Below, one piece after another: positions 1 to 9,177 of a DNA stretch of 64,000 nucleotides. Made by a program: the position numbers and the translations under genes. This stretch comes from Leptospiraceae bacterium. GTDB taxonomy: Bacteria; Spirochaetota; Leptospiria; Leptospirales; Leptospiraceae. The notes beneath the pieces are model-generated. The model did not search any database. It had not been told where the DNA came from and saw only the letters and a list, made by a program, of their open reading frames with translations. Position 1 is the stretch's first letter. Each line of letters opens with the position of its first letter. The DNA is taken from assembly GCA_024233865.1 (NCBI GenBank), contig JACKPA010000010.1, positions 124,001 to 188,000 on the forward strand. Reading direction: 5' to 3'.

Positions 1-48
1 ATTATAGGCAAACACCATAAAAATTACTAAAAATACTAATTTTTTCAT
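1..48 (-). CDS. N-terminus of an exported protein, cut by the window edge
   Basis: A minus-strand ATG at 48 opens a frame that runs off the left edge. The 16 visible residues are two lysines followed by a hydrophobic run (MKKLVFLVIFMVFAYN), the look of a signal peptide. No convincing ribosome binding site precedes it. The body of the protein lies outside the window, so its function cannot be given. Confidence 0.4.
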   Translation of the reverse strand, partial: MKKLVFLVIFMVFAYN

Positions 49-219
49 GCTAACATCCAATTTTTTTAGTTTTGATCTCATACTAAATCCAATATTTTAT
101 ACAGGTCAAGATTTTAAACAGATTAATTTTTCTTTTTTTGTTGAAATAGGATATCCTCCTACCAAACATTGAGTCGAGGTAATAGGTTTTTTGGCTAAGT
201 TGAAAAAACAAAAAATTTA

Positions 220-249
220 TGGACATTCAAACTAAGATAATCTTAGTAT
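220..249 (+). promoter_or_regulatory. Candidate promoter of the 5' operon
   Basis: TGGACA (220-225) and TAGTAT (244-249) are separated by 18 bases, close to sigma-70 consensus. Transcription would start about 30 bases before the HEPN-like gene at 286. The interval 49-219 upstream holds no coding sequence that I can support. The promoter is inferred from pattern only. Confidence 0.4.
231..247. promoter_or_regulatory. Perfect palindrome overlapping the -10 region, candidate operator
   Basis: ACTAAGATAATCTTAGT has perfect 8-base arms around a single central base. It lies between the candidate -35 and -10 boxes and overlaps the latter, where a dimeric repressor would block transcription. No DNA-binding protein is obvious in the operon, so the regulator is unknown. 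Confidence 0.45.
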
Positions 250-285
250 TTTCTTACAAGATGCAAAAATAGAAATAGGTTAATT

Positions 286-720
286 ATGTCAAAATTAAAA
301 CAAATGGATAATTCTGATTTTCCCGAAGCAGCCAAAAAACATTTGGAAGACGCAAAGAGTCTTTTTATTCAGAACCGGTTCACTGGTTCTGCTTACTTAA
401 CAGGATATGTATATGAATGTATTTTAAAGACCTTTTTACAAATTGATAAAGGAATATCTAAAATCCATGATTTAAATCAACTCTCTAGTGAGGCTATAAC
501 TTGTGGTAGTTTAACAGGAAAAAAAACAGCAAAATATCATAGAGCCTTCCAATTTAATAAAGTTACTTACGACAAAAATGGTAAACAAGGTTGGGGCGAA
601 ATAATACGCTATTTCGATGAGGAGTTTTTAGATGAACAAAAAGCTGATAAATGGCTTACAGATGCAGAAAATTTCTATAACGCATCCATAAGACAAATGA
701 AATTGGACGGTTTAGTATGA
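286..720 (+). CDS. HEPN-domain-like protein, first gene of a putative defence operon
   Basis: This 144-residue, mostly helical protein resembles HEPN proteins of the PF05168 type. Residues ~12-50 (SDFPEAAKKHLEDAKSLF..., then a Tyr/Cys-rich helix) and the later IHDLNQL stretch match the usual helix plus HDL pattern of that family. HEPN proteins are often RNases with an R-x4-6-H motif, but I do not see that motif here, so this one may be non-catalytic, for instance an adaptor or regulatory partner. The stop overlaps the next ATG (ATGA at 717-720), implying translational coupling with the ATPase. AGG before the start is a weak binding site. The HEPN assignment rests on pattern only. Confidence 0.65.
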   Translation: MSKLKQMDNSDFPEAAKKHLEDAKSLFIQNRFTGSAYLTGYVYECILKTFLQIDKGISKIHDLNQLSSEAITCGSLTGKKTAKYHRAFQFNKVTYDKNGKQGWGEIIRYFDEEFLDEQKADKWLTDAENFYNASIRQMKLDGLV

Positions 721-1997
721 TAACAACACCTATTCACTATGATGAATTTTATGACCAACTTTGGAAAGAGTGCTTAAGTTGGGAAAATTATGGATTTGAA
801 AAGATTGTTTTTATTGAAGATATAGAAGGAAAACTGAAATTTTTAATTTGGGCGGATAATAACGAGATTGTTAATAAAGTTAAAGAGCAATTGAAAAATA
901 TAGACAAAAATAGTGTTTTCTTTAAAGGAGAAATCTGGCAGTCCAAAACAAAAGGAACTTCTAATGCTGATAAAGAATTTTATGAAAGTATTTGGGAAGA
1001 AGCACAGCCTATTGGGAAATCAGAGAAAATTCGATATTTAACCAGAGTTCGAAATCGAGGTTCTTGGTTTCAAAACGTAGAACCTGTTTGGGAAGTAAAA
1101 GATAATCCTAAAATATTGGTTTTTTACTCTTTCAAGGGAGGTGTGGGAAGAACCACATCTTTAGCAGCAACTGCATTAGATTTAGCCAAAAGAAACAAGA
1201 AAGTTGTTGTGGTCGATGCTGATCTAGATGCTCCTGGAATTGGGATTTTATTGCCACCAGACCCCAGGTTCGATAAACCTGGATTGGGTATCATGGATTA
1301 TTTAATCGAATCAAATAATACTACTGATTATCCGTTAAAAGATTACTACCATGAATTTGTACCTAAAAACGGAGAAAATATTATCCTATTTCCATCAGCT
1401 CTAATTAATTCCAATTATCTTGCCAAACTTTCTCGCTTGGATATGGAACCGGAAGGCAAAGACTTTCCTTTGAAAAAATTTTTGGAAGAAATCAAAAGTA
1501 ATTTAAACCCGGATTATATTTTAATTGACGGGCGTGCCGGTTTAGCAGATTCATCTGGAGTTTTGTTAAACGGTTTTGCTCACTTGTATATATTGTTTGG
1601 AACGGTTTCGGAGCAAAGTTGGAATGGTCTGGAGCTTGTAATTGAAAGATTGGGAAATCAAAGGATTAAAGAAGGAAAAAAACAAGCCAATTGTATACTT
1701 GTACAAACCATGCTTCCGGAAGTAATCGAATCTCATAAAATTGTTTCCGAACGTTTCCGAACAAGAGCGTCAGGAATTTATGAAACAAATTACTATTATT
1801 CGGAAAATGATCGAGATAAAGGCTGGTCTGCTGCTGATAAAAACAATCCAGATTCTCCTCACCACCAAATACCTATTAGCTATTCCGTCAAGCTCGCAAC
1901 GTTTCGAGATATAAAAGATATTGAAAAGGATTTGGTTCAATCATCAGAATATATAGAACTATTCCATAGGATTGCAGGTCGCTTTGGAGAAAAGTAG
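717..1997 (+). CDS. KGGVGR-variant MinD/ParA-type ATPase, second gene of the operon
   Basis: The protein has 426 residues. Residues 1-135 form an N-terminal region that I do not recognise. From about 136 there is a SIMIBI-class P-loop domain: a deviant Walker A KGGVGRTTS at ~140-148, VVVVDADLDAPGIG at ~160, and ILIDGRAGLADSSG at ~268 as the switch/Walker B region. The signature lysine (K140) is kept, but the canonical P-loop lysine is arginine, the hallmark of the 'KGGVGR-motif variant' group. Canonical ParA/MinD proteins move DNA or proteins using ATP. This variant sits in an operon with a HEPN-like protein and a giant helicase, so a switch or sensor role is more likely than plasmid partition. 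It is coupled to the gene before by ATGA and to the gene after by a one-base gap. Confidence 0.8.
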   Translation: MITTPIHYDEFYDQLWKECLSWENYGFEKIVFIEDIEGKLKFLIWADNNEIVNKVKEQLKNIDKNSVFFKGEIWQSKTKGTSNADKEFYESIWEEAQPIGKSEKIRYLTRVRNRGSWFQNVEPVWEVKDNPKILVFYSFKGGVGRTTSLAATALDLAKRNKKVVVVDADLDAPGIGILLPPDPRFDKPGLGIMDYLIESNNTTDYPLKDYYHEFVPKNGENIILFPSALINSNYLAKLSRLDMEPEGKDFPLKKFLEEIKSNLNPDYILIDGRAGLADSSGVLLNGFAHLYILFGTVSEQSWNGLELVIERLGNQRIKEGKKQANCILVQTMLPEVIESHKIVSERFRTRASGIYETNYYYSENDRDKGWSAADKNNPDSPHHQIPISYSVKLATFRDIKDIEKDLVQSSEYIELFHRIAGRFGEK

Positions 1998-1998
1998 A

Positions 1999-4900
1999 AT
2001 GACAGATACAAAAGAAATCTTAGCTCTTCTTTCTAATATCGGTCAAGGTCAATCAGAAAAAGAGGATAAAGAATTTTTTGCCAAATCTTATTTACCTTTA
2101 TTAGAACACTTAAAAGCATTATCAGTAGATAAATATTTCATCATTGGCGAAAGGGGAACTGGAAAAAGCGAGCTTTTTAGATTAGCATTTCAAGAAAATT
2201 TACACAGTGTATTGCTGGAATACTTTAACAAGAAAGTTACAAACAACATTCATTGGTTAAGCTATCAAAATAGAAATGAAGAATTTTTTGATAAAGATGA
2301 TTTGATAGAATTAGCCAATGGATATGAAAAATTAAATCACTTTTGGTATTTGAATTTATTCATAAGAATATTGGAATTCACCAACAGTCATACCGAATTA
2401 TACAATAGACTAAACCAAGAGGAAAACTTAAAAAATAGAATTGAAATCTTTATTGAGAATAAGAGTGAAGTTTTCGAGACTCTAAATAAAATTGATGGAT
2501 TGTGTCAAGAAAAAGGTGAAGAAATTGTAATTGGTTATGATGAGTTGGATTTAATCTGTGGACATGATGTAGAATCGTCTTATAAGTACATAGAGGGTTT
2601 GTTTATATTCTGGAGTTTTACCATCAATAGATATAAAAGTTTTTATCCGAAAATTTTTATTCGTACTGATATATTTGAGAAACAAATTATTAAACTTGGT
2701 AGTTGGGTGGAAAAATTAATTCCCAATCGATTTGAAATCAAGTGGAAAGAAGAGTCTTTATATAGGTTACTGTTTAAAAAGATTTCTAATTCCAATTCTG
2801 CTTTGAAAGAATATCTTCATCAAAAAGGAGCAAGATTTATAGAGAACCAAAGATTTGGCTATTTCTTAGAATCTTCGGAGAAAGATTTATTTGATTCATT
2901 GTTTAAAAATCCTCCCGAAAATGGATTGTTAAAGGGTGACATCTCCAATTGGATTTTAACTCAGGCCAAATTAAAATTATCTTCTTATTCTCCCAGACTT
3001 CTCATTCGAATTATAGAGAAAACAGCAGAATATGAATTGCAAAACTTTCCACGAGCTAAAAAAAATCTACTAGAACCGTTTTCTTTTTATGAAGCCATAA
3101 GGGATGTTTCTAAAGATCATGTTCTTTCTCTTATTAACAGAGAGTTCCCTTGGCTTGACGGACTAAAGTTAAGGTTGGAAGAAAATAAAGTTCATTATCT
3201 TCCGATAGCAAAAAACAAATTTTTGGAAATTGTTCAAAAAAGGTGGAACCAAAGTTGGAATAGCAAGAGTAAAGTAATTATCAGGCCTCCTTTTTCTAAT
3301 CCAACTGAATTTTTTAAAGAACTAAAAAACTTTGGAATCATTGAAGAAAATAACAGGGATATAGATTTTCCGGATGTATATTGCTATGGGCTTGGTTTGG
3401 AAAGAGGAGGTGGCATAACAAAAAATGAAATTTCAAAAGGAAAATATTTTGTACATATAACTTCCGAGTGTATAGAAGAAGCTATGAGACATGGACTAGA
3501 AAAAAATTTAGAAAATCTTAAAAGTAAAATTTATCAAAATCAATCTCTTACTCGCTTTGAAACAAATTTGGCAACACACTTTAGGAAGAAAAATTTATCG
3601 AAATCAAGGTTTTTATTGTGTTATGAATTACCTTGGGAAGAACAATATATAGTTATTTTTTTAAAAATAATCGGATATACTGAAAATGAATATACGAGCT
3701 TTTTCTCATACAATAAAAGTGAATATAATAAATTATATAATAGGTATATAACAGAAAAAATAATCGAAGAAGCCAAGTTAAAATTTGGAGAATGGAAAAA
3801 CGATAACGTAGAAGAGATTCATACTTTATCATTTCCCAAACAAGATGAAGAAAATTGGCTAAGTGTTCTTTATAGTCAAAAGTTTGAAGAAAATGAGCGT
3901 TTTATCTATGAAAGAGTTCAATGGAAAAATGAAATAAAAGAAGACCTATTGCATAGTATTTATTCTGATCTTTGTACTTTATTAAACAATAAAACAACCT
4001 TACTTGAATCTGAACCTATTTATAAAAAAAATTATTATGAAATAGTTTATTTTAATTTTGAAAATAAAGTAGTTCTTTCAAATATTCTATTAAAAGAACA
4101 AAATAAATCGGAAGAATCAACTAAAAGGGTTATAGATAGATTCCAAAGCTATAAAGATTTATCTGAAATGGATATTGAAAATCGAATTAAACAAGAATGT
4201 GCCAAAAGCTATCCTGATTATATATTGGCAGATTATAATATTTGGAAAGACATTGAAAATGACGATGAAGCAAATCTTTCTCTTTCTCCGGAAGAAGTAG
4301 AAATTTTACAAGAAGTTCAATCTTCCAGAAACAACGGTTTAAGAAGGTTTCCTTTGTTTGTAAATGGTAGAGCAGGTACAGGCAAGACAACGGTAATACA
4401 ACATATCTTAAAACCTTATATTGAACTAGCATTAAATAATCCCAATTCCAAGCTATTTCCTCTATATTTAACCTATAATCAGCAACTGTTAGATAAAGCA
4501 AAGGATACAATGGAAAAATTAGTCACCATGAATTATGTAACTTTGAGTAAATCGGAGATTGATTCTGAAAAAAAGAAAGAACTGCAAGTTTTATTAGATA
4601 AGTCTTTCAATATTTTTCATGACTTTGTTTATAACTTACTTCCTACTGTTACTGATGTTGTTCATAAAAAGTATTTTTTATCTAAAAAAATAGATTATAG
4701 GAAATTTAAAGAATTGTATGAACAGAAGTTCGGACATAATCCCAAGCTTAATACTATAGTTGATCTTGCATGGCATACAATTCGTACCTATATAAAAGGA
4801 ATGTTAGACATTGATAATAATGCCGAATTGGATTTGGAAAGTTATAAGGATTTACCAGATAAACAAAAAACTATAGAAACAGAAACTTATAAAGGTATTT

Positions 4901-7698
4901 ATGATACTGTTTATTTGCAGTGGTATAAATACCTTTGCCAAGAGGAAAAGTATTGGGACGAACAAGATATAGTTGCCGAAGTTCTTAGAGGAGAATACTA
5001 TAAAAAAGTTCAAGTTCCATGTATTGCCTGTGATGAGTCCCAAGACTTTACAAAAATAGAATTGGACTTAATTTTGCATCTGAATCTATTTTTTTATCGA
5101 AAACTTCATGGATACCAACTAAAAAATATCCCATTCATTTTTGCAGGAGATCCATTTCAAACAATTCACCCAACAGGATTTCGTTGGGAAAATGTTAAAT
5201 CCTTATTTTACGATAGAATTGTTCTAAATTTAGATATTGCAAAAAAAGAAAATTTGGATTTTAACTATAAGGAGTTACAATACAATTATCGTTCGCAAGG
5301 CTCGATTGTAAAATTTTTAAATATCATCCAATTGCTTAGAGGAGTTCTATTTGATATTAAAAGCATTAAACCACAGGAAACATGGAGAACAGAAGATAAT
5401 CCTGACGTTCCCAAGTATTATGATGCTAATGATTCTTTTATTATTGCGGAAATCAAAAAAGAAATTAATAGATTAATTATTATTGTGAATTGTGATCTAT
5501 CGGAAATTAAGGATTTTCGAGAAAGAGATCCACTTTTAAAAACACTGCCAGAAGAATCTATTTATAGTCCTATGGAAGTTAAGGGTTTGGAATGGGAAAA
5601 TGTAATTCTCTATAAATTTGGTGAAAATGCTCCGATAGAATTGAAGCAAATGATTAGCTTTGGAAAAGTAGAAGAATATTCTCCAGATAAACATTTACAA
5701 TTGTTATACTTTTTTAATAAGTTATATGTAGCTGCTAGTCGTTCTAGAAATAAATTAGTTATTATTGATACAAAAGAAGCTCTAGAAAACTTTTGGTTAT
5801 TTGCAAAAGACAACTCTAAACATTTAGATAAATTAACGAGTGAGTTTATAGAAAACTCAAAAGGAGGGTGGAATACAGATAAATTATGCTTTATGGTTTC
5901 TGGTGGAAACAAGGGATTGGACAAAACCGGTGATAACCCACTAAGTATTGCTGAAATTTTAAAAAAGGTAGGTTTGGCAACACAAAATCCGGAATTACTC
6001 AGAAAAGCGATGTACAATTATAACAATGCAGATGATAAAAACGAATCAAAATTTTGCGAAGCTTATGCTCTGAAGTATGAAAAAAAATATAAAGAAGCTG
6101 GTAAAAAATTTGAGAAAATCAAAAGATTTGAGGAAGCATTAGATTGTTATTTTATAAATAAAAATTATAAAGAAATTCTCAATTTGCCTGATAAACCAGA
6201 AATTGTTGATAAAGTTGAGTTTTATATTGCACAACTTCTGGAAACGAAAGAATTGGATGAAAAGAAATTTACCTATGTCGTTCGTAAAATTATTCAAAAA
6301 GAGATAATTCTCCCTATTGAATGGCAAAGTGCTATGAAGGAAATATTGTTAAAGGTTGTTCAACCAAACTTATCTAATAAGCTTTTTCATAGTTCGTTCT
6401 CACTCCTTATTGAATACTGTACACAATATGAAACATTTTTTGATAAACAAACGTTTCAAGTATTTGGAAAATTTTATTATCAAACAAATAATTATAAACA
6501 AGCTCTAAGATATTTTGAAATATCCGGAGATACAAACTCAATTGAATATAAATCTTCACGAGCAAAATCTCTTTCGTATCCGGATAACATAATACCTTTG
6601 TATGAGATAAAAGAATATGATATAATTTTAACCCAGTACAAGGAAAACAAAAATAAAAAGTTACTATCAGAGAATTTATCAACCATAATTGAAACCTTAA
6701 AGATAAAATTTGATTATAAAAGTATTATTACCTTGCTTGATAAAGAAGAAAGAATCAAACCGCAAATTATCAAAAGTGTTTTAAGCAATTTTCCAGGTGC
6801 TGAAAATTATAAGAAATTTTATCATGCTAAATTCACTATACTGTATATCCAAAGATTGTTTCTAACAAAAGACTACTACGAAATTATAGACCTTTTGAAT
6901 ATTGAAAATGATGATAAATTGCTTAAAGAATTGAATATTTATAAAGAACAAAAAGATATTATAAAAATATTTTATATGTCTATACTATCCGAACTCGCTG
7001 GTGAAGAAAATCTAGAATTGAATCTATCCCAAAGGTTTTCAGAAGTAATATGGAGAAATTTAAATAAAAGAAATCGACATGATTGGAGTGAAGTTCTAAA
7101 CTTTATAAATCCGGATAAATTTGGAATTTTATTAGAAAAATTAAACAGAGTAATTGATACTTTGAGCTTTTATCGGTACTATTACGAAAAATTAAAAAAA
7201 GAAACACCAATCAAAAAAGAGAAATTAGTTACGATAGGAAAAAAATACTGCGAAAGTATAAAAGAAAGAATTAATTTATTAAAAAAAGAGCAAGAACTAG
7301 AAAGGAGAGAACTGGAGAATGATTTAAAAAGGATTCTAAGGGAAGTAGAACAATATGAATTGGATATTACAATGGAAACTCCAGTTGCCAAGGATCAATA
7401 TCTTATTCAAGAAGATATTGATGTAAAAAAATATACTTTTGAATATTTGAAAAAAGAATTGATTATCAAGATTCTAAAAAAGGAAAAAATTGTCAAAGTT
7501 GATTACTCAGCAGATGATTGGAAATTTTACTTAGGTGAAAAGTCGATATCCCAGGAGATTGAATTTTTTAATATAAATGACGGTATGATGTATATTATAA
7601 GGCGACTTAATTTAAAATTTGAGTACAAAACTGAATCCCAAATAGTAAAAGTAGATTTTGATAATGGAAGATATACAAACCAAACCAAATTAGAATAA
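1999..7698 (+). CDS. Giant P-loop/UvrD-like SF1 helicase with a repeat-rich C-terminal half
   Basis: About 1,899 residues, starting at the ATG at 1999, which has a GGAGAAAAG site inside the preceding gene; an upstream in-frame start at 1972 is less likely. A first P-loop (GERGTGKS, ~50-57) belongs to an N-terminal ATPase-like module. Residues ~330-780 are unassigned. A superfamily 1 UvrD-type core follows: GRAGTGKTT (~790), DESQDFT (~1012), GDPFQTIHPTGFRW (~1050), NYRSQGS (~1096), SPMEVKGLEWENV (~1190) and YVAASRSRNKL (~1243). From ~1330 there are TPR/HEAT-like helical repeats, then a charged coiled coil near 1750-1790. No nuclease motif is evident. The protein probably unwinds or translocates nucleic acid, with the N-terminal ATPase and repeats sensing a trigger. 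The operon context suggests anti-phage or anti-plasmid defence, which is inference. Confidence 0.8.
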   Translation: MTDTKEILALLSNIGQGQSEKEDKEFFAKSYLPLLEHLKALSVDKYFIIGERGTGKSELFRLAFQENLHSVLLEYFNKKVTNNIHWLSYQNRNEEFFDKDDLIELANGYEKLNHFWYLNLFIRILEFTNSHTELYNRLNQEENLKNRIEIFIENKSEVFETLNKIDGLCQEKGEEIVIGYDELDLICGHDVESSYKYIEGLFIFWSFTINRYKSFYPKIFIRTDIFEKQIIKLGSWVEKLIPNRFEIKWKEESLYRLLFKKISNSNSALKEYLHQKGARFIENQRFGYFLESSEKDLFDSLFKNPPENGLLKGDISNWILTQAKLKLSSYSPRLLIRIIEKTAEYELQNFPRAKKNLLEPFSFYEAIRDVSKDHVLSLINREFPWLDGLKLRLEENKVHYLPIAKNKFLEIVQKRWNQSWNSKSKVIIRPPFSNPTEFFKELKNFGIIEENNRDIDFPDVYCYGLGLERGGGITKNEISKGKYFVHITSECIEEAMRHGLEKNLENLKSKIYQNQSLTRFETNLATHFRKKNLSKSRFLLCYELPWEEQYIVIFLKIIGYTENEYTSFFSYNKSEYNKLYNRYITEKIIEEAKLKFGEWKNDNVEEIHTLSFPKQDEENWLSVLYSQKFEENERFIYERVQWKNEIKEDLLHSIYSDLCTLLNNKTTLLESEPIYKKNYYEIVYFNFENKVVLSNILLKEQNKSEESTKRVIDRFQSYKDLSEMDIENRIKQECAKSYPDYILADYNIWKDIENDDEANLSLSPEEVEILQEVQSSRNNGLRRFPLFVNGRAGTGKTTVIQHILKPYIELALNNPNSKLFPLYLTYNQQLLDKAKDTMEKLVTMNYVTLSKSEIDSEKKKELQVLLDKSFNIFHDFVYNLLPTVTDVVHKKYFLSKKIDYRKFKELYEQKFGHNPKLNTIVDLAWHTIRTYIKGMLDIDNNAELDLESYKDLPDKQKTIETETYKGIYDTVYLQWYKYLCQEEKYWDEQDIVAEVLRGEYYKKVQVPCIACDESQDFTKIELDLILHLNLFFYRKLHGYQLKNIPFIFAGDPFQTIHPTGFRWENVKSLFYDRIVLNLDIAKKENLDFNYKELQYNYRSQGSIVKFLNIIQLLRGVLFDIKSIKPQETWRTEDNPDVPKYYDANDSFIIAEIKKEINRLIIIVNCDLSEIKDFRERDPLLKTLPEESIYSPMEVKGLEWENVILYKFGENAPIELKQMISFGKVEEYSPDKHLQLLYFFNKLYVAASRSRNKLVIIDTKEALENFWLFAKDNSKHLDKLTSEFIENSKGGWNTDKLCFMVSGGNKGLDKTGDNPLSIAEILKKVGLATQNPELLRKAMYNYNNADDKNESKFCEAYALKYEKKYKEAGKKFEKIKRFEEALDCYFINKNYKEILNLPDKPEIVDKVEFYIAQLLETKELDEKKFTYVVRKIIQKEIILPIEWQSAMKEILLKVVQPNLSNKLFHSSFSLLIEYCTQYETFFDKQTFQVFGKFYYQTNNYKQALRYFEISGDTNSIEYKSSRAKSLSYPDNIIPLYEIKEYDIILTQYKENKNKKLLSENLSTIIETLKIKFDYKSIITLLDKEERIKPQIIKSVLSNFPGAENYKKFYHAKFTILYIQRLFLTKDYYEIIDLLNIENDDKLLKELNIYKEQKDIIKIFYMSILSELAGEENLELNLSQRFSEVIWRNLNKRNRHDWSEVLNFINPDKFGILLEKLNRVIDTLSFYRYYYEKLKKETPIKKEKLVTIGKKYCESIKERINLLKKEQELERRELENDLKRILREVEQYELDITMETPVAKDQYLIQEDIDVKKYTFEYLKKELIIKILKKEKIVKVDYSADDWKFYLGEKSISQEIEFFNINDGMMYIIRRLNLKFEYKTESQIVKVDFDNGRYTNQTKLE

Positions 7699-7774
7699 CT
7701 TCCTGAACGTAAATAAAATAGAAAATGATATTTATTAGAAAAATATTTGACGTATTTTAAATAATAGGTAACAA

Positions 7775-9151
7775 ATGCCAAATATGAAAGTTTTTTCTTT
7801 TTTCCTTTTTAGTTTATTCTTATTTTCTTTGGGTTGGTCGCAAGGATCACCTAATGACAAAACTAGTTCCAAGAATTTGGTTTTAAAGTTAAGGTTAGAA
7901 GGAGCAATTACACCTTCTAGTTTGGAGTTACTTTCCGATGCTTTGGAACAGGCAGAAAAAAGGGGAGCAAAAGCGCTGATTGTAGCCATGGATACACCCG
8001 GTGGTTTGATGATTTCTATGGATTTGATGATTAGGAAGGTATTGGCATCACCTGTTCCCGTAATTACATATATATCACCTAGCGGAGCGGCTTGTGGGTC
8101 AGCCGGTGTATTTATTTTGTATTCTTCTCATTTGGCTGCAATGACACCCGTAAGCAATATAGGTTCTGCTACACCGGTACAAGTCGGAGGTTCCGAAACG
8201 GAAGATGAGAAAGAGAATAAATCCTCTTCACAGGAAATTCCTGAAAAAGCAGGAGTGGATGATAAAGTCAATCTGAAGAGAAAACTAATTAACCATGCTG
8301 TAGCACAGATAAAGAGTTTGGCGGAGAACTACGGTAGAGATGCAGTTTTTGCCGAAAAATCAATCACACATGCGGAAAATATTACCGCTAAAGATGCTTT
8401 AAAACAAAAGGTAGTTGAAATAATAGCCGAAAGTGATACCGACCTTCTAAAACAAGCAAACGGCAGAAAGGTAAAAATGTCAGTAGGCTATGTAACTTTA
8501 GAATTAGACAACGTAGTTATTGAGACGATTGAAACAGACTTTCGCCAAAACTTTTTAAAGCTTGTAACAAACCCAAACATCGCATACATTCTTATGATGA
8601 TAGGAATGTTAGGTATCATCGCAGAAATCCAATATCCTGGTTCCGTGTTTCCGGGAGTAGCCGGTGCCATTTGCTTGATTTTAGGACTGTATTCCATGAG
8701 TACTTTATCATTGAGCTATGCTGGCATAGGTTTGGTAATGGTTGGTTTGGTTTGTTTTGTTTTAGAGGTAAGCATCATAAGCTATGGTTTGTTGAGTATC
8801 GCTGGTATAATTTCCATAGTTATGGGTTCTTTAATGCTTGCTAATTCAGGTGATCAAATCGCAAAGCTGTCATTGAGTGTCGTTTTGTTTACCAGTTTTG
8901 GTATGGCTGCCATCCTTACATTTATTTCTTACAAAGCTGTTCAAGCTTTAAGGTTAAAACCGAATAGCGGTGATGATTATCTTAAAAAACTCGTAGGTAA
9001 AGCAGAAACGGATATAAATCAAAATTCGGGTTCCATATTTATCAACGGTGAAATATGGTCAGCTCATACGGATGGTGAAACAATTACCAAAGGGTCTTCT
9101 GTTTCTGTAGAGTCTCGTACAGGGCTTAATTTAAAAGTTAAAAAAATATAA
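7775..9151 (+). CDS. nfeD: NfeD-family membrane-bound serine protease
   Basis: The 458-residue protein begins with a signal peptide/first membrane segment (residues ~4-22). It continues into a ClpP/SppA-like protease domain containing MDTPGGL and the catalytic-serine region PSGAACGSAGVFI, with a conserved lysine expected around HAENITAKDALK. A cluster of membrane segments follows (~255-385), then a C-terminal OB-like NfeD domain. Full-length NfeD proteins of this type are site-specific membrane proteases that cleave stomatin-like partners, and the next gene, 26 bases away, encodes exactly such a partner. The acidic Ser/Glu-rich insert near residue 135-165 is not part of the core fold. The assignment is secure. 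Confidence 0.93.
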   Translation: MPNMKVFSFFLFSLFLFSLGWSQGSPNDKTSSKNLVLKLRLEGAITPSSLELLSDALEQAEKRGAKALIVAMDTPGGLMISMDLMIRKVLASPVPVITYISPSGAACGSAGVFILYSSHLAAMTPVSNIGSATPVQVGGSETEDEKENKSSSQEIPEKAGVDDKVNLKRKLINHAVAQIKSLAENYGRDAVFAEKSITHAENITAKDALKQKVVEIIAESDTDLLKQANGRKVKMSVGYVTLELDNVVIETIETDFRQNFLKLVTNPNIAYILMMIGMLGIIAEIQYPGSVFPGVAGAICLILGLYSMSTLSLSYAGIGLVMVGLVCFVLEVSIISYGLLSIAGIISIVMGSLMLANSGDQIAKLSLSVVLFTSFGMAAILTFISYKAVQALRLKPNSGDDYLKKLVGKAETDINQNSGSIFINGEIWSAHTDGETITKGSSVSVESRTGLNLKVKKI

Positions 9152-9177
9152 AGTGATTTCATTATAAGGAGTTTATT

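Noticed and set aside
118..160. AACAGATTAATTTTTCT in the 5' leader looks like the sequence flanking the short repeat at 42559-42580.
   Set aside because: AT-rich match with gaps; chance similarity is likely.
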